Assembly: GCA_001263235.1 (NCBI GenBank)
Contig: LGRD01000001.1
Coordinates: 85,651-149,650 of the forward strand
Source of the DNA: Methylibium sp. NZG
GTDB taxonomy: Bacteria > Pseudomonadota > Gammaproteobacteria > Burkholderiales > Burkholderiaceae_C
Direction of reading: 5' to 3'
Length of the DNA stretch: 64,000 bases
Shown: piece by piece, positions 57,427 to 64,000 of the stretch
Layout: every line of letters begins with the position of its first letter
How positions within the stretch are numbered: the stretch's first letter is position 1
Translations under genes and position numbers: made by a program
Notes under the pieces: generated by a model
What the model was told of the DNA's origin: nothing
Database searches by the model: none
The model's input: the letters and a program-made list of their open reading frames with translations, nothing else

Positions 57427-58196
57427 GCCGTGCGCTCGCAACGCTGTGCCTGATCGTCCCAGGCCTCGGCCATCTGCCTTGCTTGATGCAGGTTCTCGGC
57501 GCGGAGCACCTGCGCCGTCGGCCCCCACGCCACCGCCTCGCGCGCCAACAGCAAGGTGTGGTCGAAGTGCTCGCGCACTTGGTCGAGGTCGTGCAGCACG
57601 GCGATCACCGTGCGCAACTCTTGCTTCCAGCGCTTCAACAGCCCGAGCAACTCGGCCGTGGTGCGTGCGTCGATCGCGTTGAAGGGCTCGTCGAGCAAGA
57701 TCAGCCCGGCGTCTTGTAGCAGCAGCCGCGCGAACAAGGCCCGCTGCACCTGCCCGGCCGAGAGTTCGCCGAGCCAGCGGCGTTCGAAGCCGGCCAGGCC
57801 GACGGCTTCCAGCGCCCGGCTCGCGCTCGTTGCGCCTTGCGGGCCCACCGAGCCGAAGCTGCCGGTCTGCGCCCACAGGCCGCCGGCAACGAGCTCATGC
57901 ACCCGCACCGGGAAGCTCCGATCCAGCGACGCCGCCTGCGGCAGGTAAGCGACGCGCATCGCGGCGTCGCGCTCGATGCGCCCCTGAACGGCGATCACTG
58001 CAGCGCCGGGGCCGCCGCTGAGCCCACCACCGAAGACACCACTCAAGGCCCCGAGCAGGCTCGACTTGCCCGCCCCGTTGGGCCCGACCACCGCGCTCAG
58101 CCCACCGCGCGGAAATGCGCCGCTCAAATGATGCACGGCGGGGTGCCCGCGGTACGACACGGTGAGGTCGTGCAAGGTGAGGGCGGCTGCGCTCAA
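57423..58196 (-). CDS. znuC: Zinc ABC transporter ATPase ZnuC
   Basis: The 257-residue ATPase has Walker A GPNGAGKSS, VAYLPQAASLDRSFPVRVHE, signature LSAGQVQRALFARLL, Walker B LILLDEPFNAID and VLHDLDQVREHFD. A GTG at 58220 would extend the product. I prefer TTG 58196 (Met-Ser-Ala-Ala-Ala-Leu) because GGAGGG stands exactly seven bases in front of it, and because it overlaps the preceding small ORF's stop as TTGA. A Gly-rich insertion (FGGGLSGGPGAA) follows the first helix. Confidence 0.9.
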   Translation of the reverse strand: MSAAALTLHDLTVSYRGHPAVHHLSGAFPRGGLSAVVGPNGAGKSSLLGALSGVFGGGLSGGPGAAVIAVQGRIERDAAMRVAYLPQAASLDRSFPVRVHELVAGGLWAQTGSFGSVGPQGATSASRALEAVGLAGFERRWLGELSAGQVQRALFARLLLQDAGLILLDEPFNAIDARTTAELLGLLKRWKQELRTVIAVLHDLDQVREHFDHTLLLAREAVAWGPTAQVLRAENLHQARQMAEAWDDQAQRCERTA

Positions 58197-58318
58197 TGGA
58201 CTACCCTCCGTGCTTCGCACTCCGGGATGAGCGCTTGGGAGCGGCCCGGCGCGCTCACTGGGGTACCTTCGTGCTGCGCACTGCGGTTTTCGCCTTTCGG
58301 GCGGCCGGGCAGGCTCAT
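58193..58318 (-). CDS. 41-residue ORF of repeated PGR modules between tiny membrane ORF and znuC
   Basis: ATG 58318 opens a 41-residue frame reading MSLPGRPKGENRSAQHEGTP followed by VSAPGRSQALIPECEARRV. It contains two related units (SLPGRPKGENRSAQHEG and SAPGRSQALIPECEAR), each ending in a GAAGG or GGAGGG that can serve as ribosome site for what follows. It overlaps the tiny membrane ORF upstream by ATGA and the znuC start by TTGA. I recall similar PGRPKGE..RSAQHEG repeats inside operons of Comamonadaceae-type genomes. Whether the peptide matters, or only the coupling of translation, is unknown. Confidence 0.5.
   Translation of the reverse strand: MSLPGRPKGENRSAQHEGTPVSAPGRSQALIPECEARRVVH
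58200..58318. repeat. Imperfect direct repeat of about 50 bp upstream of znuC
   Basis: Two copies (about 58200-58251 and 58263-58318) share TACC..CGTGCT.CGCACT.CGG and, further on, a GCGGCC.GGC..GCTCA block. Each contains a small GTGC..GCAC hairpin. The repeat coincides with the two modules of the 41-residue ORF. Confidence 0.6.
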
Positions 58319-58404
58319 GCGACCGCCCAAGCGACGCAGAGCCACAAGAGCGCCACGAGTGCGGTCGCCAATGCCAGCCTCGTGCCCATGCCCGCGCTCA
58401 GCAT
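58315..58404 (-). CDS. Tiny single-helix membrane protein between zur and znuC
   Basis: The 29-residue frame MLSAGMGTRLALATALVALL then WLCVAWAVA is almost wholly one hydrophobic helix with a short N-terminus holding one Arg. It starts 22 bases after the zur stop and its TGA overlaps the next ATG (ATGA). A start at the internal Met (58389) would give 24 residues. Such tiny transmembrane proteins can modulate a transporter; that role is speculation here. Confidence 0.45.
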   Translation of the reverse strand: MLSAGMGTRLALATALVALLWLCVAWAVA

Positions 58405-58426
58405 GGCCGGGCCTTGCCGGAACAGG

Positions 58427-58864
58427 TCAGCCTCGGTGCGGTCGGGCGTGTGCCCTCGGCGGTGCCGCCCCGCCGCGTGCGGCAGAAGGCCGCTTTGCCG
58501 GGCAATCGTTGCAGCGACCATACAGCGTCAGGTCGTGGTCTTCGACGGTAAACCCCGCCGGCGCCAGGCGCGACAGGTCGCCGGGGCAGGCGTGCACGTC
58601 GAACACCCGCTGGCACTGCATGCACTGAAAGTGGTGGTGGTGCTGGTGCCCGGCCAGCTCGTAGCGCGCGTTCTCGGCCGGCAGCGTGACAGTGCGCAGG
58701 CCGCCCTCTTCGACGAGCGCCTTCAGCGTGCGATAGACCGTGGCGATGCCCAGGCCCGGCACCAGCGCCTGCGCCGCGCCGTGCACCTCCTGCGGCAGCA
58801 GCGGGCGCGCCGCCTCCGCGACTGCGTCGTAGATCGCCTGGCGTTGGCGGGTGTTGCGTTCCAT
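58427..58864 (-). CDS. zur: Fur-family regulator, probably Zur
   Basis: The 145-residue protein has the Fur winged helix (NTRQRQAIYDAVAEAARPLL, GIATVYRTLKALVEEGGLRT) and a metal-binding dimer domain with YELAGHQHHHHFQCMQCQRV and LYGRCNDCPAKR. Together these give the two structural Cys pairs and a four-His stretch. It heads the zinc-transporter operon, which supports zinc sensing. The C-terminus has an extra basic, Ala/Pro-rich tail of about 20 residues. Confidence 0.88.
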   Translation of the reverse strand: MERNTRQRQAIYDAVAEAARPLLPQEVHGAAQALVPGLGIATVYRTLKALVEEGGLRTVTLPAENARYELAGHQHHHHFQCMQCQRVFDVHACPGDLSRLAPAGFTVEDHDLTLYGRCNDCPAKRPSAARGGAAPPRAHARPHRG

Positions 58865-58930
58865 GCATCGAGAGGCTACAGCAGCAAGGCGGGTGTCGGC
58901 GGAGGAAAAGTCGGCGAATGCTTCTGCCTA

Positions 58931-58953
58931 AATGATAACGCAACATCATTATC
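58931..58953. promoter_or_regulatory. Candidate Zur box upstream of zur
   Basis: AATGAT and ATCATT form an inverted repeat across eight bases (58931-58950), extended by GATAA/TTATC-like ends. The AT-rich dyad sits 66 bases before the zur start in a GC-rich context and resembles Zur/Fur operators of proteobacteria. Confidence 0.6.
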
Positions 58954-59102
58954 GGAGTGATCCGTCTGCAGGGGTGGCCGCTTGCAGCGCTCGCGCAGCT
59001 CAAAAAGGCGAGAGGCCACGTCCGCGGCGGACGGGCTGGGCGGCTTCAGGCGCGCCCCAGCAGCGACAATGCGGCAGCGCTTTTCCTTCGATCGGCCCTC
59101 CC

Positions 59103-60185
59103 ATGAGCGAAATGCATCTGGTTCCTCTCTCCCGCCTGAACGACGCGGTCCGGCTGGTGGTGCGCGGCTTCGGCAGCAACCCGGCCGAGGTGGAGGCGGT
59201 GGCGAACAACTTGATCGAGGCCAACCTGATGGGGCACGACTCGCATGGCGTGGGCATGCTGCCGCGCTATGCCGATGCCTTCCTGGAGGGTGGCCTCAAA
59301 CCGAACGCCCACGTCAGCACCGTGATGGACGGCGGCGCGATGCTGCGGCTGGACGGCAACGCCGGCTTCGGGCAAGTGATCGGCCACGAGGCGATGGCAC
59401 TCGGCATCGCGCGGGCGCAGGCGGCCGGCAGTTGCATCGTCGCGTTGGGCAACTCGCACCACCTCGGGCGCATAGGCGCGTGGGCCGAGCAGTGTGCGGC
59501 GGCTGGGCTGGTGTCGATGCACTTCGTCAACGTGATCGCGCGCGCCATCGTGGCGCCGCACGGCGGCAGCGACGCGCGCTTCGGCACCAACCCGTTCTGC
59601 GCCGGTGTGCCGCTGCCCGGGCGGCCGCCGGTGATCCTCGATTTTGCGACCAGCATGATCGCGCAGGGCAAGACGCGTGTGGCCCACAACAAAGGCGAGC
59701 CGGTGGCGCCGGGCTGCCTGATCGACGACCACGGCCGCGCCACCACCGACCCGCGCTACACCGTGGAGCCGCCGTTCGGCGCGCTGCTGACCTTCGGCAC
59801 GCACAAGGGCTACGGCCTGGCACTGATGTGCGAGTTGCTCGGCGGCGCGCTCGCCGCCGGCATGACGCAGCGCACCGACGACAGCACCCGGCGCCGTGTG
59901 CTCAACGGCATGTTCAGCGTGCTGGTCGACCCGACGCGGCTGGCCGATCCGAAGCAGTTCGAGGCCGAGGCGCTGGCCTTCATCGACTCGGTCAAAGCCT
60001 CACCCCCGCGCGAGGGCTTCGAGCCGGTCAGCGTGGCCGGCGAGCCCGAGCGTGCGTGGCGCGCGCGGCGCACGCGCGACGGCGTGCCGATCGATGCGAC
60101 CACCTGGCAGGAGATCTTGGCGGCGGCGGCCAAGCTGGGCGTGGGCCCAGAGAAGGTGAACGCGGCAGCGGGGCTCGGTTCTTGA
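59103..60185 (+). CDS. Malate/lactate/ureidoglycolate dehydrogenase-family (YbiC-like) oxidoreductase
   Basis: The 360-residue NAD(P)-dependent 2-hydroxyacid dehydrogenase belongs to the Ldh2/AllD fold. Pieces: NLIEANLMGHDSHGVGMLPRY with the catalytic His, NAGFGQVIGHEAMALGI, ALGNSHHLGRIGAWAEQCA, RFGTNPFCAGVPLPG, DFATSMIAQGKTRVAHNKGE and GTHKGYGLALMCELLGGAL. MHLVPLSRLN at the start and the overall pattern suit the YbiC branch. AllD-type oxidation of ureidoglycolate would fit the purine genes upstream, but it lies about 50 kb away and sequence alone does not decide. ATG 59103 chosen; the frame is open earlier. Confidence 0.88.
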   Translation: MSEMHLVPLSRLNDAVRLVVRGFGSNPAEVEAVANNLIEANLMGHDSHGVGMLPRYADAFLEGGLKPNAHVSTVMDGGAMLRLDGNAGFGQVIGHEAMALGIARAQAAGSCIVALGNSHHLGRIGAWAEQCAAAGLVSMHFVNVIARAIVAPHGGSDARFGTNPFCAGVPLPGRPPVILDFATSMIAQGKTRVAHNKGEPVAPGCLIDDHGRATTDPRYTVEPPFGALLTFGTHKGYGLALMCELLGGALAAGMTQRTDDSTRRRVLNGMFSVLVDPTRLADPKQFEAEALAFIDSVKASPPREGFEPVSVAGEPERAWRARRTRDGVPIDATTWQEILAAAAKLGVGPEKVNAAAGLGS

Positions 60186-60246
60186 GAAGGCGCGAACGTT
60201 CTCGAAGCTCCGTCGGACTACTCAAAACAGATTGAGGACCTTTCCC

Positions 60247-60726
60247 GTGAAACTTGTCTCTGTCGTTCTGGTACTTCTCGCTTGCGCATTGATCGCGCTT
60301 TTTGTTCTGAAGAAGCGCGGTCTGTTGGGGGGCGCGGGAGGCCCTTGGCCCTTTTATGCAAAGCGGCCACTCTCTCAGCCGGAGCAAGTGCTGTATCACC
60401 GGCTTGTCAAGGCATTGCCCGAGCACATCGTCTTGGCGCAGGTGCAGGTATCCCGTGTTCTTGGTGTGAAGAAGGGCTTCAGCTTTCACGAGTGGAACAA
60501 CCGCATCAATCGGCTCAGCTACGACTTCGTCGTCTGCGGAAAAGACTCCACTGTGTTGGCCGCCATTGAGCTCGACGACAAGTCGCACGAATCGACGGCT
60601 CGTGCAGAAACGGACAAGAGAAAAGAGAGGGCCACTTCGGCAGCGAATGTGCAACTCATTCGCTGGCACGTGAAGTCGTTGCCCGATCAGGCTGCAATTC
60701 AAGCCGCGTTTGCCAAGCAGCACTAG
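60247..60726 (+). CDS. DUF2726-family protein with N-terminal membrane anchor
   Basis: The 159-residue product begins MKLVSVVLVLLACALIALFV, one membrane helix or uncleaved signal, then LSQPEQVLYHRLVKALPEHI, FSFHEWNNRINRLSYDFVVC and AAIELDDKSHE. DUF2726 has a restriction-nuclease-like fold, and the Asp, Glu-Leu-Asp and Lys in the last segments match its conserved core. GTG 60247 has GAGG eight bases in front; TTG 60232 would add five residues. Base use is lower in GC than the neighbours. Confidence 0.78.
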   Translation: MKLVSVVLVLLACALIALFVLKKRGLLGGAGGPWPFYAKRPLSQPEQVLYHRLVKALPEHIVLAQVQVSRVLGVKKGFSFHEWNNRINRLSYDFVVCGKDSTVLAAIELDDKSHESTARAETDKRKERATSAANVQLIRWHVKSLPDQAAIQAAFAKQH

Positions 60727-60774
60727 CCCGCCCATCGAGCGTACGGCCTGAAGGCTGCCGCGCCCCCCCGTCCA

Positions 60775-60852
60775 ACGTTCGAACTGAGCCCGTCGAAGGC
60801 TTTCGACAAGGCCAACGGTCTTGAGTCTGCCGAAACGTCAGGGCGAACGGTT
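60775..60852. repeat. REP-like intergenic palindromic element
   Basis: The ends CGTTCG (60776) and CGAACG (60844) are inverted, with an inner GTCGAA/TTCGAC stem (60792-60807) and GAGCCCGTCGAAGG in between. This is a degenerate copy of the GAGCCTGTCGAAG..CAGGGCGAAC repeat I know from betaproteobacterial intergenic regions. Confidence 0.6.
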
Positions 60853-60934
60853 GATGCTTGAGTTGCCGGCTCGCTTGATTCGGCAGATGCCCCCATGCCG
60901 GTGGCCCGCCGCGCAACTCGTGTAAGTTCGCCCC

Positions 60935-63493
60935 ATGAACACCGCCACCGCCCGCCCCCCCATCAAGCCCTCCGTCTGGCAACTCGCCTGGCGCCAGATG
61001 GCGCGCGACTTTCGCGCCGGTGAACTGCGCCTGCTCGTCGTTGCGGTGATGCTGGCCGTGGCCGCGCTCACGGCGGTGGGGTTCTTCGCCGACCGCATCA
61101 ACGGCGGCCTGGCGCGCGACGCCAAACAGATGCTGGGCGGCGACGCGATCGTCTCCAGCGACAAGCCGACGCCCGCCGCGTTCACCGCCAAGGCGCAAGA
61201 ACTCGGCCTGCGCGCCGCCAGCACCACTGGCTTCCCGAGCATGGGCCGCGCGCCCGACGACAAGGGTGGCGCGACCCGGCTGGTGTCGGTCAAGGGCGTG
61301 AGCGACGCTTACCCGCTGCGCGGCCAGGTGACGGTGAACAGCGGCGCCGGCGGCGCCGACGTGAAGCTGGCCGGCGCGCCCGAAAGAGGCAGCGTCTGGG
61401 TCGACCCCGCCTTGCTCACGTCGCTCAACCTGGCCGTCGGCGACACGCTGCTGCTCGGCGACGCGGCGCTGCGCATCACCCGCGTGATCGTGATCGAGCC
61501 CGATCGCGGCACCGGCTTCATGAGCTTTGCGCCGCGCGTGATGTTGAACGTGGCCGACCTGCCGGCCACCGCGTTGATCCAGCCCGCGAGCCGCGTGAAC
61601 TATCGCTTCGCCGTCGCAGCACCCGGCGCGAGCGACGCGCCGGTGCGCCAGTTCGTCGAGTGGGCCGAGGCGCAGGCCAAGAGCGGCGCAGTGCGCGGCG
61701 TCAGCGTCGAGTCGCTCGCCAGTGGCCGGCCCGAGATGCGACAGACGCTGGACCGCGCCGAGAAGTTCTTGAACCTCGTGGCGCTGCTGGCCGCGCTGCT
61801 GGCCGCGGTGGCGGTGGGCATCGCGTCGCGCGACTTCGCCGGCCGGCACCTCGACGATTGCGCGATGCTGCGCGTGCTCGGCGCCTCACAGCGCAGCATC
61901 GCGTTGCAGTACCTCATCGAGTTCGCGGTCGTCGGCTTGCTCGCCAGTTTGGCCGGCGTGCTGCTCGGCTTCATCGTTCACTACGTCTTCGTGTGGCTGT
62001 TCGCCGGCTTGGTGGCGGCGCAGTTGCCGGCGGCGAGTTTGTGGCCGGCGCTGTTCGGCGTGGGCGTGGGCTTCACCTTGTTGATGGGCTTCGGCCTGCC
62101 GCCGGTGCTGCAACTGGCGCAGGTGCCGCCGCTGCGCGTGATCCGGCGCGACGTGGGCGCGCTCAAGCCCGCCTCGATCGCCGTGCTCGCGGCCGGTGCG
62201 CTCGGTTTCGTCGCATTGCTGCTGGCGGTGGCGAGCGACCTCAAGCTCGGGCTCATCGCGGTCGGCGGTTTTGCTGCTGCCGTCGCGTTGTTCGCGTTGC
62301 TGTCGTGGGGCGCCGTGTTGCTGCTGCGCCGGCTGGTGCCGGAGGCCAACGCGCCGCGCTGGCTGGTGCTGGCCACACGCCAGATCGCCGCGCGGCCTGC
62401 GTTCGCGGTGCTGCAGGTGTCGGCGCTGAGCGTGGGACTGCTCGCGCTGGTGCTGCTGGTGCTGCTGCGCACCGACCTCATCAGCAGCTGGCGCCAGGCC
62501 ACGCCGCCGGACGCGCCGAACCGCTTCGTCATCAACGTGCAGCCCGAGCAGGGCGATGCGTTCCGCCAGCGGCTGGCCGACGCAGGCGTGAAGCAGTACG
62601 ACTGGTTCCCGATGATCCGCGGGCGGCTGGTGGCGATCAACGGCCAACCGGTCAAGGCCGAAGACATGACGGAGGACCGCGCCAAGCGCCTCGTCGAGCG
62701 CGAGTTCAACCTGAGCCACTCGGCCGCGCTGCCGCCGCACAACACGCTCGTCGGCGGCGCGTGGCAGGCCGACGAGCCCGGCGCGCTGAGCGTGGAAGAA
62801 GGCCTGGCGCAGACGCTGGGCATCAAATTGGGCGACACGCTGCGCTTCGACATGGGCGGGGTGGTGAGCGAGGGCCGCATCACCAGCCTGCGCAAGGTCG
62901 ACTGGAGCTCGATGCGCGTCAACTTCTTTGTGATGTTCCCGACCGCGACGCTGGCCGACGTGCCGCTGACCTACATCGCCGCGTTTCGCGCGCCGCCGCA
63001 AGCGGGCTTCGACAACGCGCTGAGCCGCGAATTCCCGAACATCACCAACGTCGACGTGTCGATCTCGATCGCGCAGATCCAGCGCGTGCTCGACCAGGTG
63101 ATCCGCGCGGTCGAGTTCCTGTTCGGCTTCACGCTGGCGGCCGGGTTGGTGGTGCTGTTCGCCGCCGTCACCGCCACGCGCGAGGCGCGGGCGCGCGAGT
63201 TCGCGGTGATGCGCGCGCTGGGCGCCAGCGGCAAGCTGCTGGCGCAGGTGCAGCGCGCCGAGCTGCTGGGCGTCGGCGCGCTCGCGGGTGTGCTGGCGTC
63301 GGTCGCCGCCGTGGTGGTCGGTTGGGCGCTGGCACGCTGGGTGTTCGAGTTCAGCTGGAACGCGTCGCCCTGGGTGCCACTGGCGGGTGGCGCGACCGGT
63401 GCGCTGCTTGCGCTCGCGGCCGGGTGGTGGGGGCTGCGCGAGGTGCTGCGGCGGCCGGTCGTGGAGACGCTGAGGGCGGCGGCGCAGGAGTGA
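60935..63493 (+). CDS. FtsX-like ABC transporter permease (YbbP type)
   Basis: The 852-residue membrane protein has an N-terminal helix (residues about 25-50), a periplasmic domain, a core of helices (LVALLAALLAAVAVGIASRD onward) and a second periplasmic region. A final FtsX cluster follows: LFGFTLAAGLVVLFAAVTAT, AREFAVMRALGASGKLLAQV, WWGLREVLRRPVVETLR. This is the double-FtsX layout of YbbP, which works with a YbbA ATPase and a TesA-like esterase. Neither partner gene is in the window. ATG 60935 chosen; clear membrane topology but unknown cargo. Confidence 0.9.
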   Translation: MNTATARPPIKPSVWQLAWRQMARDFRAGELRLLVVAVMLAVAALTAVGFFADRINGGLARDAKQMLGGDAIVSSDKPTPAAFTAKAQELGLRAASTTGFPSMGRAPDDKGGATRLVSVKGVSDAYPLRGQVTVNSGAGGADVKLAGAPERGSVWVDPALLTSLNLAVGDTLLLGDAALRITRVIVIEPDRGTGFMSFAPRVMLNVADLPATALIQPASRVNYRFAVAAPGASDAPVRQFVEWAEAQAKSGAVRGVSVESLASGRPEMRQTLDRAEKFLNLVALLAALLAAVAVGIASRDFAGRHLDDCAMLRVLGASQRSIALQYLIEFAVVGLLASLAGVLLGFIVHYVFVWLFAGLVAAQLPAASLWPALFGVGVGFTLLMGFGLPPVLQLAQVPPLRVIRRDVGALKPASIAVLAAGALGFVALLLAVASDLKLGLIAVGGFAAAVALFALLSWGAVLLLRRLVPEANAPRWLVLATRQIAARPAFAVLQVSALSVGLLALVLLVLLRTDLISSWRQATPPDAPNRFVINVQPEQGDAFRQRLADAGVKQYDWFPMIRGRLVAINGQPVKAEDMTEDRAKRLVEREFNLSHSAALPPHNTLVGGAWQADEPGALSVEEGLAQTLGIKLGDTLRFDMGGVVSEGRITSLRKVDWSSMRVNFFVMFPTATLADVPLTYIAAFRAPPQAGFDNALSREFPNITNVDVSISIAQIQRVLDQVIRAVEFLFGFTLAAGLVVLFAAVTATREARAREFAVMRALGASGKLLAQVQRAELLGVGALAGVLASVAAVVVGWALARWVFEFSWNASPWVPLAGGATGALLALAAGWWGLREVLRRPVVETLRAAAQE

Positions 63494-63565
63494 AACGCTT
63501 AGGGTCGGCAAGCGCCACTACCGCGGTTTGCAAGATTAGATTTGCAGTACGCGAAGGAGGCACTC

Positions 63566-63796
63566 ATGCCCGATCAAGTGAATGAACTGGCCGAGCGCGG
63601 CAAGGCGCTGTCGCCGGACGATCGCTCACGTCTCGTGGACCTGCTTCTGGAGTCGCTGCACGAACCACTCGCTTCAGAAGTCGATGCGGCCTGGGAGAGC
63701 GAGATCGAGCGCCGCCTCGCTGAGTACGATTGTGGGCAGGTTCGGGCCATTGACGCAGAAGAAGTCTTCGCCAAGGCGCGCAGCATCTCGCGGTGA
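63566..63796 (+). CDS. Addiction-module antitoxin (Unstab_antitox type)
   Basis: The 76-residue protein reads QVNELAERGKALSPDDRSRL, VDLLLESLHEPLASEVDAAW and ERRLAEYDCGQVRAIDAEEV, an intact member of the short antitoxin family whose broken relative is at 3512. A strong GGAGG site sits five bases before ATG 63566. Its stop overlaps the GTG of the toxin remnant (GTGA), the same layout as the first module. Confidence 0.85.
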   Translation: MPDQVNELAERGKALSPDDRSRLVDLLLESLHEPLASEVDAAWESEIERRLAEYDCGQVRAIDAEEVFAKARSISR

Positions 63797-63872
63797 TCGC
63801 ACCTCGATTCCTGCCGGCGCGGTCGCAGCGCACAGAAGGCGGCCGCAATACTGGGCGGGTCGCGTCGAGTGA
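63793..63872 (+). pseudogene. RelE/ParE toxin remnant with internal deletion
   Basis: From GTG 63793 the frame begins VIAPRFLPA, like a RelE/ParE N-terminus. Within a few codons another frame gives AVAAHRRRPQYWAGRVE and a stop at 63872, matching the C-terminal HRRRPGYW end of these toxins. The 65-70 residues that should lie between are gone. No functional toxin can be made here. Confidence 0.6.
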
Positions 63873-64000
63873 GCTTGCGGGCCGAAAAAAATCCAGTCCT
63901 CATCTTGTCGCCCGCCGCCGCACGCACTCGATGTATCGCTCGCCACTTGGCGGCAACCCACTGCGCTGCGACTGCCAGATCATCTCGCCCAGGCACTCCA

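Noticed and set aside
59103..60185. Naming the Ldh2-family protein AllD (ureidoglycolate dehydrogenase)
   Set aside because: It looks closer to the YbiC branch and lies far from the ureide operon; no residue visible by eye decides the substrate.

Overview
The window is chromosomal DNA of a high-GC betaproteobacterium, most probably order Burkholderiales (Rubrivivax/Methylibium/Piscinibacter-like). This is inferred from the codon use, the Bug-type (TctC) binding protein, the cytochrome-c urate oxidase PuuD, the fused UraD-AllC enzyme, the DUF6502/DUF5666 proteins and a short coding repeat (PGRPKGE..RSAQHEG) that I recall from that order. No rRNA, tRNA, CRISPR array, intact insertion sequence or prophage was seen.

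Left edge (1-4.0 kb): a zone of gene decay. It holds the tail of a YdeI-like protein, an eroded acyl-CoA ligase that can still be read in one frame with two stop codons, a 3'-truncated NMT1/THI5-type binding protein, and a toxin-antitoxin pair with a frameshifted antitoxin and a truncated toxin.

4.0-13.1 kb: purine catabolism block 1. On the minus strand are an M20 hydrolase, a UraD-AllC fusion, allantoinase PuuE and a GntR/FCD regulator. Divergent from them on the plus strand are uraH, a Bug-type binding protein, puuD and an 8-oxoguanine-deaminase-like amidohydrolase. A perfect 12-bp palindrome lies between the two arms.

13.1-26.5 kb: an acyl-CoA ligase (DmdB/AlkK-like), a Uma2 protein, an orphan molybdopterin hydroxylase large subunit, a LysR regulator divergent from glycerate kinase, a complete CUT1 sugar ABC transporter followed by gluconokinase, then a cupin and a PhyH-type dioxygenase. 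26.5-30.1 kb: an Ig-like lipoprotein and a GGDEF-EAL protein.

30.2-45.3 kb: purine block 2. It contains xdhA-xdhB-xdhC (minus), a divergent LysR gene, guanine deaminase, a long inverted repeat, a BMP-type nucleoside/purine ABC transporter ending in a terminator, an orphan Rieske oxygenase and an adenosine-deaminase-family (probably adenine) deaminase. Taken together, blocks 1 and 2 can be read as: uptake; adenine and guanine deamination; hypoxanthine/xanthine to urate (Xdh); urate to 5-hydroxyisourate (PuuD); UraH; UraD; PuuE; AllC; with the M20 enzyme a candidate for the ureidoglycolate step and glycerate kinase as a possible sink for glyoxylate carbon.

45.3-55.0 kb: MerR plus a two-subunit, probably exported molybdenum hydroxylase (IorAB-like), a small Cys-rich protein behind a Fur-like box, a second BMP-type binding protein, and a divergent DUF6502-DUF5666/DUF5666 group with two operator-like dyads. 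55.0-58.9 kb (minus): a zinc module zur - tiny membrane ORF - 41-aa repeat ORF - znuC - znuB - znuA - DUF2796, several members of which overlap by 4 nt. Right edge: a YbiC-like dehydrogenase, a DUF2726 protein, a YbbP/FtsX-type permease, and a second toxin-antitoxin locus whose toxin is reduced to a remnant.
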